Assembly: GCF_018860155.1 (NCBI RefSeq)
Contig: NZ_JAHKNI010000031.1
Span: 1-32,425 of the forward strand
DNA: 32,425 bases
From: Nocardia albiluteola
Lineage (GTDB): Bacteria; Actinomycetota; Actinomycetes; Mycobacteriales; Mycobacteriaceae
Direction: 5' to 3'
The notes beneath the pieces are model-generated. The model was not told where the DNA came from, searched no databases, and worked only from the letters and a program-made list of their open reading frames with translations. Shown here one piece after another: positions 16,153-24,352 of this stretch. A program made the translations under genes and the position numbers. Positions within the stretch are counted from its first letter, which is position 1, and every line of letters starts with the position of its first letter.

Positions 16153-17283
16153 CTACTGCCCGATACCCAGGTGCGCGGTGCACGCGGGCCACGCGTGCCA
16201 CCCCTGCCGCGCCTGGGTCACGGTCGCGATCGTGATCTGTTCCTCGCGGGTCGCCAGATCGGGCCGCGGCGCGTATCGCAGCCCGCCTTGACGCACCCAC
16301 GTGTTCTGGTCGAACTGAACCCCGCCGAAGAACCCGTTGCCGGTATTGATACCCCAGTTGCCGCCGGATTCGCACTTGGCCAGCGCATCCCACGTCGCGC
16401 CGTTGCGAATCGGCGGCACCTCGGTGCCGGGCTTGGCGCCCTTGTGAACGGTCTTGGGCTGCGCGGGCACGATGACGGTGCTGCTGATCTGCTTCTTCTC
16501 CTGCGCCCGCCCGTTGACGATCGATACCGCGTAGGTCACGTCCTGCACGCCCGGCTTACCCGGATTCTCCACCGAGCTGCGGTCCATGTTCATGGTCACG
16601 TCCTGAATGACGTTTTGCGGCGGATCCAGCGGCACCCGTTCAACGCGGTTCACGGTCCGCCGGCGCGTGACGGTGATCGACATACCGTCACTGAGCTGGG
16701 TGTCGGCGGAGGGGACCACGGTGTCCTGGTCGGCCAGCGGCACGCCGCGCACCTTCAGCAGCTGCCCGACCGTCGGAGCGGCCAGTCGCACATAGCTCGC
16801 CGCGGCGCCGTTGTCGGACAGCATCACCGTGTGCGGGCTGGTCACCGACAGCGCGGCCCCCCGCAGCGGCAGCGGGGTGGGCCGGGCCGGGGAGGCGAAG
16901 ACATCGTCCGGAATCTTCAACTGCGCCAACGCATCACCGACGGTGTCGGCGGTGGTCCACACCTGCTGCTGCTGGCCGTCGACCACGAGCGCGACCTGCC
17001 GGGCCCGATTCAGGGTGATGGTGGCCCCGTCCGTCAGGATGACGCCCCCGGCCGGAGTGATGGCGTCGTGCTCGGACACCTCGTATCCGGCGGAATTCAG
17101 CGCCGCGCGCACGGTCACGGACATGGTCGTCAGGGTGGTCCGTTGCCCGTCGACGACGAGGGTGACGGTCTTACGATCCACGATCGCCAGCGCCGCGCCG
17201 AAGATGAGCGTGACCAGCAGCGCCGCGATCGCCGTGTACAGCAACGGCGATCGAGAGGAGTTGATTCGCGCTAGCGCGGACAT
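16153..17283 (-). CDS. rpfB: Resuscitation-promoting factor B
   Basis: A 376-residue cell-wall muralytic protein that promotes exit from dormancy. Order: short cytoplasmic N-terminus, one membrane segment (about 16-37), YabE-type DUF348 repeats (for example VTLVVDGQRTTLTT and QVALVVDGQQQQVWTT), a G5 domain (ERVPLDPPQNV … VTYAVSIVNGRAQEKKQ), and the lysozyme-like Rpf domain from WDALAKCESGGNWGINTGNGFFGGVQF to the end, with the catalytic Glu in KCESGG. The ATG at 17283 has GGAG six bases upstream; an ATG at 17298 and a GTG at 17340 are in frame upstream. It follows tatD on the same strand, as in M. tuberculosis. Confidence 0.97.
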   Translation of the reverse strand: MSALARINSSRSPLLYTAIAALLVTLIFGAALAIVDRKTVTLVVDGQRTTLTTMSVTVRAALNSAGYEVSEHDAITPAGGVILTDGATITLNRARQVALVVDGQQQQVWTTADTVGDALAQLKIPDDVFASPARPTPLPLRGAALSVTSPHTVMLSDNGAAASYVRLAAPTVGQLLKVRGVPLADQDTVVPSADTQLSDGMSITVTRRRTVNRVERVPLDPPQNVIQDVTMNMDRSSVENPGKPGVQDVTYAVSIVNGRAQEKKQISSTVIVPAQPKTVHKGAKPGTEVPPIRNGATWDALAKCESGGNWGINTGNGFFGGVQFDQNTWVRQGGLRYAPRPDLATREEQITIATVTQARQGWHAWPACTAHLGIGQ

Positions 17284-17580
17284 CGAGGGCTCCGGCATTG
17301 TCACAAGATGATAACGATCAGGTCGGGGCCCAACAACCACGGGAGATTGAGCAGGCAGTTTTCACATCACGAAAAAGCATCGAGGGGGTGGCGATATAAC
17401 AGCCGCCGCAATCGTAGTGACCCAGGGCACGCCGTCGCACCCCGAAGCGACACGGTGTGATATTCACCACTGCCCGGGGTAATTTTTTACCGGAAGCTGC
17501 TGCTGTATATTCCGGCCGCGCAACGGTATGGCGGCCCGGCCCGCTGTCGATCTCCAGCCGATCAGGGCCGGCGCGACCGA
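17284..17580 (-). promoter_or_regulatory. Long leader / intergenic region between tatD and rpfB
   Basis: About 297 bp without a gene, more AT-rich than its flanks. It contains the small hairpin GGTAATTTTTTACC at 17478-17491 and, on the minus strand, a TTATAT box near 17395. rpfB leaders in other actinobacteria carry RNA control elements; I could not recognise a known riboswitch here. Confidence 0.35.
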
Positions 17581-18408
17581 TCAGAGCCGATACAGCCGCT
17601 GGGCATTCGCGGTGGTCAGCCGGGCCAGCTCGGCGGGATCCTGCCCGCGGACCTCGGCCAGGGCGCGAACCGTGTACGGCAGGCAGTACGGCTCGTTCGG
17701 CGCCCCGCGGAACGGGTGCGGGGTCAGGAAGGGGGCATCGGTCTCGACCAGGATCTGCCCGTCGGGCACGAGGGTCGCGGCCTCGCGCAGCTCGTGCGCG
17801 TTCTTGAAGCTGACCGTCCCGGAAAACGACAGCACGTACCCCTCCTCCACGCAGGCCTGCGCCATCACCGCGTCGGAGGAGAAGCAGTGGAAGATCACCG
17901 TGTCGGGCGCGCCCTCGTCCAGCAGCACCGTGAGCAGGTCGTGATCGGCCTCGCGGTTGTGGATCATCAGCGGCTTGCCCAGCCGTTTGGCCAGATCGAT
18001 GTGCCAGCGGAAGCCCTCGACCTGGTCCTCGACCTCGGCGCAGCCGTCGAGCTTGCCGGGCCAGTAGTAGTCCAGGCCCGTCTCGCCGACCGCGACCACG
18101 CGTGGGTCGCCCGCCAGCTTCTCGAGCTCGGCCTTCGCGTCGTCGTCCAGGACGTTGGCGCGGGTGGGATGCAGCGCGACGGCCGCGTACACCCGCTGGT
18201 CCCAGTGCGCGGCCCGCACCGCGAACTGGGCGGCCTCGAGATCGTCCGCGACGGTGACGACCCTCCCGACGCCGACCGCGGCGGCCCGATCCACAATGGC
18301 CGCAACCGATTCCGCATCGGTGGCGCCGCACGCGTCCAGATGGGTGTGCGCATCCACCAAGGGGGACAGCGGCTCCGGCGGCTCCGGGGCGGGACGTTGA
18401 CCGGGCAT
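17581..18408 (-). CDS. tatD: TatD-family metal-dependent hydrolase / DNase
   Basis: A 275-residue TIM-barrel hydrolase. Metal ligands are visible in VDAHTHLD near residue 19, GETGLDYYW near 110, HN in MIHNREAD, FHCFS, and the final D in LVETDAPFLTPHPFRG; it ends with the family's ANAQRLYRL. TatD proteins are 3'-5' nucleases on DNA/RNA; the exact role here is unproven. The ATG at 18408 has GAGG seven bases upstream; a longer frame exists to 18468 without support. It is divergent from metG and upstream of rpfB, the order known from mycobacteria. Confidence 0.95.
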   Translation of the reverse strand: MPGQRPAPEPPEPLSPLVDAHTHLDACGATDAESVAAIVDRAAAVGVGRVVTVADDLEAAQFAVRAAHWDQRVYAAVALHPTRANVLDDDAKAELEKLAGDPRVVAVGETGLDYYWPGKLDGCAEVEDQVEGFRWHIDLAKRLGKPLMIHNREADHDLLTVLLDEGAPDTVIFHCFSSDAVMAQACVEEGYVLSFSGTVSFKNAHELREAATLVPDGQILVETDAPFLTPHPFRGAPNEPYCLPYTVRALAEVRGQDPAELARLTTANAQRLYRL

Positions 18409-18493
18409 CGGCGACCTCGAGATCGGGGTTCGGGAATATAGCGGCACCAGCCAACCACACCGGTGCACGACGCGATCCGCCGCCGGGCCCTAC

Positions 18494-18499
18494 TACAGT
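18494..18499 (+). promoter_or_regulatory. metG -10 box
   Basis: TACAGT ends nine bases before the metG ATG and there is no ribosome-binding sequence between them, which suggests a nearly or fully leaderless mRNA. Confidence 0.45.
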
Positions 18500-18508
18500 A
18501 GAGCCACC

Positions 18509-20068
18509 ATGAGCGAACTCGAACGCCCCTCCTTCTACATCACCACGGCCATCGCCTACCCGAACGGCGTACCGCACATCGGGCATGCCTACGAGTACAT
18601 CTCCTCCGACTCGCTGGCCCGGTTCAAGCGCCTCGACGGATTCGAGGTGTTCTTCATGACCGGCACCGACGAGCACGGCCAGAAGGTGCAGCAGGCCGCG
18701 CGCGCCGCCGACGTCCCGGTGCAGGAGTACGCCGCGCGCAACTCGGACGTGTTCGAGCGCATGGACAAGACGCTCGAGATCTCCTTCGACCGCTTCATGC
18801 GAACGACCGACGAGGACCACATCGCCGCGTCGATCGCGATCTGGAAGCGGATGCAGGCAGCGGGCGACATCTACCTGGACACCTACGCCGGCTGGTACTC
18901 AGTGCGGGACGAGGCGTTCTACACCGACGAGGAGACCACGGTCCTCGAAGACGGCACCCGCGTGTCGACCGAGACCCGCACTCCCGTGGAGTGGACCGAG
19001 GAGTCGAACTACTTCTTCCGCCTGTCGAAGTACCAGGACCGGCTGCTCGAGCACTACGAGCAGCACCCCGACTTCATCCTCCCGGCGACGCGGCGCAACG
19101 AGATCGTCAGCTACGTCAAGGCCGGGCTGAAGGATCTGTCCATCTCGCGCACAACCTTCGACTGGGGTGTGCCGGTGCCCGGCGATCCCGCGCACGTGAT
19201 GTACGTGTGGGTGGACGCGCTCACCAACTACCTCACCGGGGCCGGATTCCCGAATACCGAATCCGCGTCGTTCCAACGGTTCTGGCCGGCCGATCTGCAC
19301 ATCATCGGCAAGGACATCAGCCGTTTCCACACCGTGTACTGGCCCGCGTTCCTGCTGTCGGCGGGGCTCGAGCTGCCCGAACGCGTTTTCGTGCACGGGT
19401 TCCTGTACAACAAGGGCGAGAAGATGTCCAAGTCGGTCGGCAACGTCGTCGACCCGCTGGCCCTGGTCGACACCTACGGCCTGGACGCGGTGCGCTTCTT
19501 CCTGCTGCGCGAGATCTCCTACGGGCAGGACGGCTCCTACAGCCACGAGGCGATCGTCGGGCGCATCAACTCCGATCTGGCCAACGAATACGGCAATCTC
19601 GTGCAGCGCAGCCTGAAAATGGTTGCCCGCGACTGTGATTCGACCGTGCCGACACCGGGCGAATTCACCGCGGACGACCGCGAGCTGCTGGAGCGCGCGA
19701 ACGGCCTGCTGGAGCGGTGCCGCGCCGAATTCGACCAGCAGCAGATGCACCTCGCGCTGGACGCGATCTGGCTGACCCTGGGCGAGACGAACCGCTATTT
19801 CTCCGCCCAGCAGCCCTGGGCCCTGGCCAAATCGGGCACGCCGGAGGATCTGGCACGCGAGGCGACGGTGCTGTACGTCACCCTCGAGGTGCTGCGCATC
19901 GTCTCGATCCTGGTCCAGCCGGTGCTGCCGGGTTCGGCCGGGCGCATCCTGGACCAGCTCGGCCAGACCAAGCGCAGCTTCGCCGATATCGCGACCCAGA
20001 TCGAGCCGGGTCTGCCCCTGCCCGCCCCGGAGCCGGTATTCCCGAAGTACGTGGAGCCCAAAGACTGA
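18509..20068 (+). CDS. metG: Methionyl-tRNA synthetase
   Basis: A 519-residue class I aminoacyl-tRNA synthetase that charges tRNA-Met in the cytoplasm. It has the HIGH motif in VPHIGHAYEY near residue 23, DEHG in GTDEHGQK, WVDAL in the catalytic core, and KMSKS near residue 306 (GEKMSKSVGN). The insertion domain (WYSVRDEAFYTDEET) has no cysteine knuckles, so it is the zinc-free short form as in mycobacteria, and there is no C-terminal tRNA-binding appendix. The C-terminus reads PEPVFPKYVEPKD. It may start leaderless from a TACAGT box. A broken copy of its 3' end lies 700 bp downstream. Confidence 0.98.
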   Translation: MSELERPSFYITTAIAYPNGVPHIGHAYEYISSDSLARFKRLDGFEVFFMTGTDEHGQKVQQAARAADVPVQEYAARNSDVFERMDKTLEISFDRFMRTTDEDHIAASIAIWKRMQAAGDIYLDTYAGWYSVRDEAFYTDEETTVLEDGTRVSTETRTPVEWTEESNYFFRLSKYQDRLLEHYEQHPDFILPATRRNEIVSYVKAGLKDLSISRTTFDWGVPVPGDPAHVMYVWVDALTNYLTGAGFPNTESASFQRFWPADLHIIGKDISRFHTVYWPAFLLSAGLELPERVFVHGFLYNKGEKMSKSVGNVVDPLALVDTYGLDAVRFFLLREISYGQDGSYSHEAIVGRINSDLANEYGNLVQRSLKMVARDCDSTVPTPGEFTADDRELLERANGLLERCRAEFDQQQMHLALDAIWLTLGETNRYFSAQQPWALAKSGTPEDLAREATVLYVTLEVLRIVSILVQPVLPGSAGRILDQLGQTKRSFADIATQIEPGLPLPAPEPVFPKYVEPKD

Positions 20069-20227
20069 GCGTCGACTCGGCGGCGGCTCCGACTCGCACC
20101 CGGTGCGGCCCGATACCTTCGCAATCCGCGGCTCCTCCGGTTACCGTAGGCGCGGGAATCCTGATCTTCGGCAGATCCTGACGAGGCGTATTGCCCGCTG
20201 GGAAATTCTAGGCATTGGGAGGCGACT

Positions 20228-20722
20228 ATGAGACTTTCGGCAGCTGGGACGACGATCGGGCTGGCGGCCGTGACCGCGGCGATCATGTGCGGCGGAACGG
20301 CACAGGCCGCGACCCCGGTCTTCTTCAACTATCAGGGCTGGAACTGCGAGGTCACCCCGGGTGGCGCGCTGGGATGCGACGTACCGAACGGCACCGTGGT
20401 GATGGAGCGCCCCGGGTTCCTGCCCGCGGGCAGCGCGGAGGGCGCGGGCCTGTCGGTATCGGGGCGGCAGATCGTCCAGGACGCACCCGGCGCACCGATG
20501 CACGCAGCCACGCTTGCGGGGACGCCGTTCACCCGCCCGGGCGGCAATCCGCCGCCGGTGTACGACTCGAACGGCTGCCCGGGACAGGGTTGCACGCCCA
20601 ATCCGCCCCTCCGGGGCACCCAGGTGCGGTGCGGTGACGGCCACTACATGGCTGCCGGATGTGCCACCTCCGGCAGCCACGGTTTCTCGCTCTCGAAGCC
20701 GGGCCAGGTCTACGTGTATTAG
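20228..20722 (+). CDS. Small secreted protein, unknown function
   Basis: A 164-residue protein with a signal peptide ending near TAQAAT at residue 29; the ATG has GGGAGG six bases upstream. The mature part has an even set of cysteines: WNCEV, LGCDV, NGC-PGQGC, VRCGDG and AGCATSG, suggesting disulfides, and a Pro/Gly-rich centre (FTRPGGNPPPVYDSNG). It ends with SHGFSLSKPGQVYVY. No enzymatic motif is visible. Similar small exported proteins are common in Nocardia and Mycobacterium. It lies between metG and a relic of the metG 3' end, so it may have been inserted there. Confidence 0.8.
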   Translation: MRLSAAGTTIGLAAVTAAIMCGGTAQAATPVFFNYQGWNCEVTPGGALGCDVPNGTVVMERPGFLPAGSAEGAGLSVSGRQIVQDAPGAPMHAATLAGTPFTRPGGNPPPVYDSNGCPGQGCTPNPPLRGTQVRCGDGHYMAAGCATSGSHGFSLSKPGQVYVY

Positions 20723-20769
20723 GACTCGGCACGCCCCGGAGGCGGGGGCACCCGGAACAGGCGGCCGGA

Positions 20770-20859
20770 GCGAGCGCACCTTCGTCGGCATCGCTGCCCC
20801 GGCCGAGCCGGGCGCCCTGCCCCGAGCCGGTGTTCCCGAGGTACGTCGAGCCCGAGGAT
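20770..20859 (+). pseudogene. Decayed duplicate of the metG 3' end
   Basis: The plus strand here reads ERTFVGIAAPAEPGALP in one frame and, after a frameshift, PEPVFPRYVEPED in another. These match consecutive parts of the metG C-terminus (KRSFADIATQIEPGLPLP and PEPVFPKYVEPKD). The copy has many substitutions and lost or gained bases, so it is old and non-coding. It lies between the secreted-protein gene and rsmI. Confidence 0.8.
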
Positions 20860-20874
20860 CGAGTCGCCGCCGCG

Positions 20875-21720
20875 TCAGTTGGCGCGAGCGGTAAGTACCG
20901 CGTCGTACAGCTCACGCCGGGACGCGCCGGTGCTCGCGGCGATCTCGGCGCAGGCGTCCTTGAGGCGCATGCCCTTGGCCACGAGGGCCTCGACGCGGTC
21001 GACCAGGTCGGCCGGCTCGACCGAAACCGGTTGCGCGCCTTCGAGAACCACGGTGATCTCACCCCGAGCGCCGTCGACGGCCCAGGCCGCCAGCTCGGCC
21101 AGCGTGCCGCGCACGACCTCCTCGTAAGTCTTGGTCAGCTCGCGGCAGACCGCGGCGCGGCGGTCCGGGCCCAGGACCTCGACGGCGTCGGCCAGGCAGT
21201 CGGCCAACCTGTGCGGGGCCTCGAAGAAGACAACGGCGCGCGGTTCGGCGGCGAGGGTGCCCAACCACTGCCTGCGCTGTCCACCCTTGCGCGGCGCGAA
21301 ACCGTCGAAGCAGAACCGTTCCATCGGTAGCCCGGACAGGGCCAGCGCGGTCGTCACGGCCGACGGACCGGGCAGGCAGGTGACCGGAAGATTCCGCTCG
21401 ACGCACGCCGCGACCATCCGATACCCGGGATCGCTCACCGACGGCATGCCCGCATCGGTGACCAGCAGCACCGTGCGCCCGGCCTCGATCTCCTCCAGCA
21501 GCATCGGAATTCGCGCCGCCTCGACGTGGTCGTAGAAACTCACCACCCGCCCGGCGATCTCCACCCCCAGCGCCTTGGCCAGCGCCTTGGTCCGCCGGGT
21601 GTCCTCCGCCGCGACCACCTCCGCCGCCCCGAGCGCATCGCGCAACCGCTGCGAGGCATCCCCCACCTCACCCATCGGCGTCGCCGCCAGCACCAGCCTC
21701 CCCGTCGCCACCTTGTCCAC
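20875..21720 (-). CDS. rsmI: 16S rRNA (cytidine1402-2'-O)-methyltransferase
   Basis: A 281-residue SAM-dependent tetrapyrrole-methylase-fold enzyme that methylates the 2'-O of C1402 in 16S rRNA. Motifs: N-terminal GRLVLAATPMGEVGD, VVAAEDTRRTKALAK, VSFYDH, LLVTDAGMPSVSDPGY, CLPGPSAVTTALALSG, FDGFAPRKGGQRRQWL, VFFEAPHRL, CRELTKTYEEVVRG and GEITVVLEG, all typical of RsmI. It starts at GTG 21720. In M. tuberculosis the homologue lies next to pmt as here. It is divergent from pmt. Confidence 0.96.
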   Translation of the reverse strand: MDKVATGRLVLAATPMGEVGDASQRLRDALGAAEVVAAEDTRRTKALAKALGVEIAGRVVSFYDHVEAARIPMLLEEIEAGRTVLLVTDAGMPSVSDPGYRMVAACVERNLPVTCLPGPSAVTTALALSGLPMERFCFDGFAPRKGGQRRQWLGTLAAEPRAVVFFEAPHRLADCLADAVEVLGPDRRAAVCRELTKTYEEVVRGTLAELAAWAVDGARGEITVVLEGAQPVSVEPADLVDRVEALVAKGMRLKDACAEIAASTGASRRELYDAVLTARAN

Positions 21721-22023
21721 AGCACCACCCTAGGCGTCCGCGCGCGGCCCCCGTCCGGCGACGAGGCCGCACATCCAGGCGCAGCAGGCACCGCATGCGG
21801 CTTCGACCGCCGCCTTCCACATCGCATGACCCCGCGAAGTCCGTGTGCCACAGCCGCTTACGCTCGCCCTGCCTCGCACCATCGGCCCGCGGCCGGACGG
21901 TCGTGGCACCCCCGCGTGCCTTGGCCACGAGGTCCGATCGCATATGTACGCCGACCGCACCCGCCCGGTCATCCGGGGAACCGCGTCGAATATGCCCGGT
22001 CGTGCGCGGATCCCGGGCGCACC
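21721..22023. other. Gene-free gap between rsmI and the pmt repeat array
   Basis: About 300 bp with no convincing gene on either strand. Open frames here are read-through of high-GC sequence. It must carry the rsmI promoter on the minus strand and upstream elements for pmt. Confidence 0.5.
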
Positions 22024-22029
22024 TAGACT
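22024..22029 (+). promoter_or_regulatory. -10 box before the pmt repeat array
   Basis: TAGACT ends eight bases before the GTG that opens the first repeat unit (22038), a spacing that would place the transcription start at that GTG. No good -35 was found. Confidence 0.45.
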
Positions 22030-22037
22030 CGGATATC

Positions 22038-22337
22038 GTGAGCGAGCTTGCGAGCCAACCATTGTTAGAGCACCCGGGGGTCATGGCGACGCCGAGCGCC
22101 GGCGAGGCGTCCGTGAGCGAGCTTGCGAGCGAACCGTTGTTAGAGCACCCGGGGGGCACGGCGACGCCGAGCGCCGGCGAGGCGTCCGTGAGCGAGCTTG
22201 CGAGCGAACCATTGTTAGAGCACCCGGGGGGCACGGCGACGCCGAGCGCCGGCGAGGCGTCCGTGAGCGAGCTTGCGAGCGAACCATTGTTAGAGCACCC
22301 GGGGGGCACGGCGACGCCGAGCGCCAGCGAGGCGTCG
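22038..22337 (+). repeat. Four tandem 75-bp repeats at the 5' end of pmt
   Basis: Units begin at 22038, 22113, 22188 and 22263, each opening with GTGAGCGAGCTTGCGAGC and closing with GGCGAGGCGTCC or a variant. Unit 1 differs from unit 3 at three positions, unit 2 at one, unit 4 at two. As 75 is a multiple of three, copy number can change without shifting the frame. In the frame of the leading GTG each unit encodes a 25-residue peptide starting VSELASEPLLEHPGG. Confidence 0.97.
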
Positions 22338-22352
22338 GTGTGCCCCAGCTGA
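22038..22352 (+). other. Leaderless open frame over the repeats; possible broken pmt N-terminus
   Basis: From GTG 22038 the frame encodes about 104 residues, four times SELAS-[EQ]-PLLEHPG…TPSAGEAS, ending in SVCPS and a stop at 22352. It overlaps the pmt start by 13 bases. At 22338-22342 the sequence is GTGTG; removing one TG would fuse this frame directly to pmt (…EASVPQLTNVRP). It may therefore be a short upstream protein coupled to pmt, or the former pmt N-terminus separated by a dinucleotide slip. The codons include TTA and TTG, rare in this genome. Confidence 0.45.
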
Positions 22353-23986
22353 CCAACGTGCGACCGGCGATCGGCGCGGGGCCCTCGAGTCCGGCGCCGC
22401 TGCGCCCCTCCCCCGATTTCGGCCCGACCGATCGCGCGCGGGGCTGGCTAGTCACTGCGGTTCTCACCGCGATCGCCGCGCTCACCCGGTTCACGATGCT
22501 GAACTATCCGACCGACGCGGGCACGCCGGTGTTCGACGAGAAGCATTACGCCCCGCAGGCCTGGCAGATGGTGACCGGCGGCGGCGTCGAGGACAACCCC
22601 GCCTACGGGCTGGTGGTGCACCCGCCGGTGGGCAAGCAGATGATCGGGCTGGGCGAGGCCATCTTCGGTTACACCCCGCTGGGCTGGCGGTTCGTCGCCG
22701 CGATCTTCGGTTCGATGCTGGTACTACTGGTCATTCGGATCACCCGCCGCATGACGCGGTCCACGATGCTCGGCGCGCTCGCGGGGATCCTGCTGATCGC
22801 CGACGGCGTGACGTTCGTATCCGCGCGCGTCGGGATGCTCGACATCTTCCAGGCCGGATTCGTGCTGGCGGCGTTCGGCTGCCTGATCGTGGACCGCGAC
22901 GTCGTGCGCGAACGGCTGGCCCGCGCGGATGCGCAGGGGCGCATCGCCTGGAGCGTGTGGGGGCCCCGGCTCGGTGTGCGGTGGTGGCGGTTCGGCGGGG
23001 GCGTGCTGATCGGGCTCACGCTCGGCGTGAAATGGAACGGCCTGTACTACATCGTGGCCTTCGGGCTGCTATCGGTCTTCTTCGATGTCGCCGCCCGGCG
23101 GGCGTACGGGGTGCCGCGGCCGTGGCTCGGCACGATCGTGCGCGACGTCGTGCCCGCGCTCGCCACGCTGGTCCTCGTGCCGATCCTGGTCTATCTGGGC
23201 AGCTGGAGCCTGTGGTTCGCCAGCGAGGACGGCTACGACCGGTACTCGGTGGGCAATGCGATCGGCGCCGGGGGCACCTGGTCCTGGATCCCGGACGCGC
23301 TGCGCTCGCTGTGGCACAACCAGGGCGAATCACTGAAATTCCATGAGGGCCTAACTAATTCGGCCGGAAACCATCACCCGTGGGAATCCAAGCCGTGGTC
23401 GTGGCCGATGGGCCTGCGGCCGATGCTGTACTACTACGCCGACGGCGGCATCGGCGGCTGCGGCCAGTCCGTCTGCGTGAAGGCGGTCATGCTGATCGGC
23501 ACGCCCGCGATGTGGTGGCTCTCGCTGCCGATGCTGGGGTGGGCGATCTGGCGGACCGCGACCCGTTTCGACTGGCGGTACGCCGCGATGCTGGTGGGGT
23601 ACCTGGCCGGTCTGCTGCCGTGGTTCATGGATCTGGACCGGCAGATGTACTTCTTCTACGCGGTGCCGATGGCCCCGTTCCTCGTGATCGGCATCGCGCT
23701 GGTGCTCGGCGACATCCTCGGCCCCGCCCCGTTCGTCCGTGCGGCGGGGTCTCTGGGCGGTATGCACGGCCTGACGCAGGCTGCCGCCTCCGGGCCCAAC
23801 GCGCACGCCGCCGCCGGCTACCGGTTCCTGGTGACCAGCGAGCGGCATACCCTGAGCCTGCTGCTGGTGACCCTGTATGTGGGCGTGGTCGTCGCGAACT
23901 TCATCTACCTGTGGCCGATCATGACCGCGCTGCCGATCACCGTCGGCGACTGGCACAACCATCTCTGGCTGCCCAGCTGGCGCTAG
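22340..23986 (+). CDS. pmt: Protein O-mannosyltransferase
   Basis: A 548-residue polytopic GT39-type enzyme that transfers mannose from polyprenyl-phosphate-mannose to Ser/Thr of exported proteins, coupled to Sec secretion. The catalytic acidic pair is in VFDEKHYAPQAW after the first membrane segment (GWLVTAVLTAIAALTRFTML). Further features are HPPVGKQMIGLGE, GVKWNGLYYI, HPWESKPWSWPM, and about ten membrane helices to the C-terminal VGDWHNHLWLPSWR. The GTG at 22340 with GAGG eight bases upstream is the first good start after the repeats; longer in-frame starts would translate the repeats as an Arg-rich tail unlike the family. It ends overlapping the convergent gntR gene by four bases. The M. 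tuberculosis homologue is Rv1002c. Confidence 0.93.
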   Translation: MPQLTNVRPAIGAGPSSPAPLRPSPDFGPTDRARGWLVTAVLTAIAALTRFTMLNYPTDAGTPVFDEKHYAPQAWQMVTGGGVEDNPAYGLVVHPPVGKQMIGLGEAIFGYTPLGWRFVAAIFGSMLVLLVIRITRRMTRSTMLGALAGILLIADGVTFVSARVGMLDIFQAGFVLAAFGCLIVDRDVVRERLARADAQGRIAWSVWGPRLGVRWWRFGGGVLIGLTLGVKWNGLYYIVAFGLLSVFFDVAARRAYGVPRPWLGTIVRDVVPALATLVLVPILVYLGSWSLWFASEDGYDRYSVGNAIGAGGTWSWIPDALRSLWHNQGESLKFHEGLTNSAGNHHPWESKPWSWPMGLRPMLYYYADGGIGGCGQSVCVKAVMLIGTPAMWWLSLPMLGWAIWRTATRFDWRYAAMLVGYLAGLLPWFMDLDRQMYFFYAVPMAPFLVIGIALVLGDILGPAPFVRAAGSLGGMHGLTQAAASGPNAHAAAGYRFLVTSERHTLSLLLVTLYVGVVVANFIYLWPIMTALPITVGDWHNHLWLPSWR

Positions 23987-24345
23987 GCCTGTTCGCCCAG
24001 GGCATTGTGGACGTAGCGCAGCGCGGCCTCGTCGTCCAGGCCCAGGCGCCGGACGGCCGCAACGTATTCGGTCGCCGCGTGTCCGGCCGCGTCCTGGGTC
24101 GGATCGCCGGAAGAGGCGATGAACGAGCCGAGGCGGCCGCGGGTCTCGAGCACGCCGTCCTGTTCCAGCTCCCGGTACGCACGCGCGACCGTGTTGGGCG
24201 CCAGGCCCAGCTGCGCGGCCAGCGCCCGCACCGTCGGAATCTTGGTGCCGGCCGTCAGCTCACCCGAGCGCACGCGGGCGATGATGCCCTGCCGCAGCTG
24301 CTCGTACGGTGGGACCGCCGAATGGTGGTCGACCGGTATTTCCAT
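23983..24345 (-). CDS. GntR-family regulator, YtrA subgroup
   Basis: A 120-residue protein with an N-terminal GntR winged helix (PPYEQLRQGIIARVRSGELTAGTKIPTVRALAAQLGLAPNTVARAYRELEQDGVLETRGRLGSFI) and a short C-terminal helical tail rather than a large ligand domain, as in the YtrA subgroup. The ATG has GAGG seven bases upstream. It lies seven bases behind arcA on the same strand, so it is almost certainly co-transcribed with arcA and may regulate it. Confidence 0.92.
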   Translation of the reverse strand: MEIPVDHHSAVPPYEQLRQGIIARVRSGELTAGTKIPTVRALAAQLGLAPNTVARAYRELEQDGVLETRGRLGSFIASSGDPTQDAAGHAATEYVAAVRRLGLDDEAALRYVHNALGEQA

Positions 24346-24352
24346 CGGCGCC

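Noticed and set aside
17284..17580. c-di-AMP (ydaO-type) riboswitch upstream of rpfB
   Set aside because: This class is known upstream of some actinobacterial rpf genes, but I could not find its conserved core in this leader by eye.
22038..22337. CRISPR array
   Set aside because: The four units are directly adjacent, without unique spacers, and no cas genes are present; it is a simple tandem repeat.
21845..22339. Upstream extension of pmt through the repeats in the pmt frame
   Set aside because: It would add about 165 residues of Arg-rich sequence not expected before the first membrane segment of this family; GTG 22340 with GAGG is a better start.
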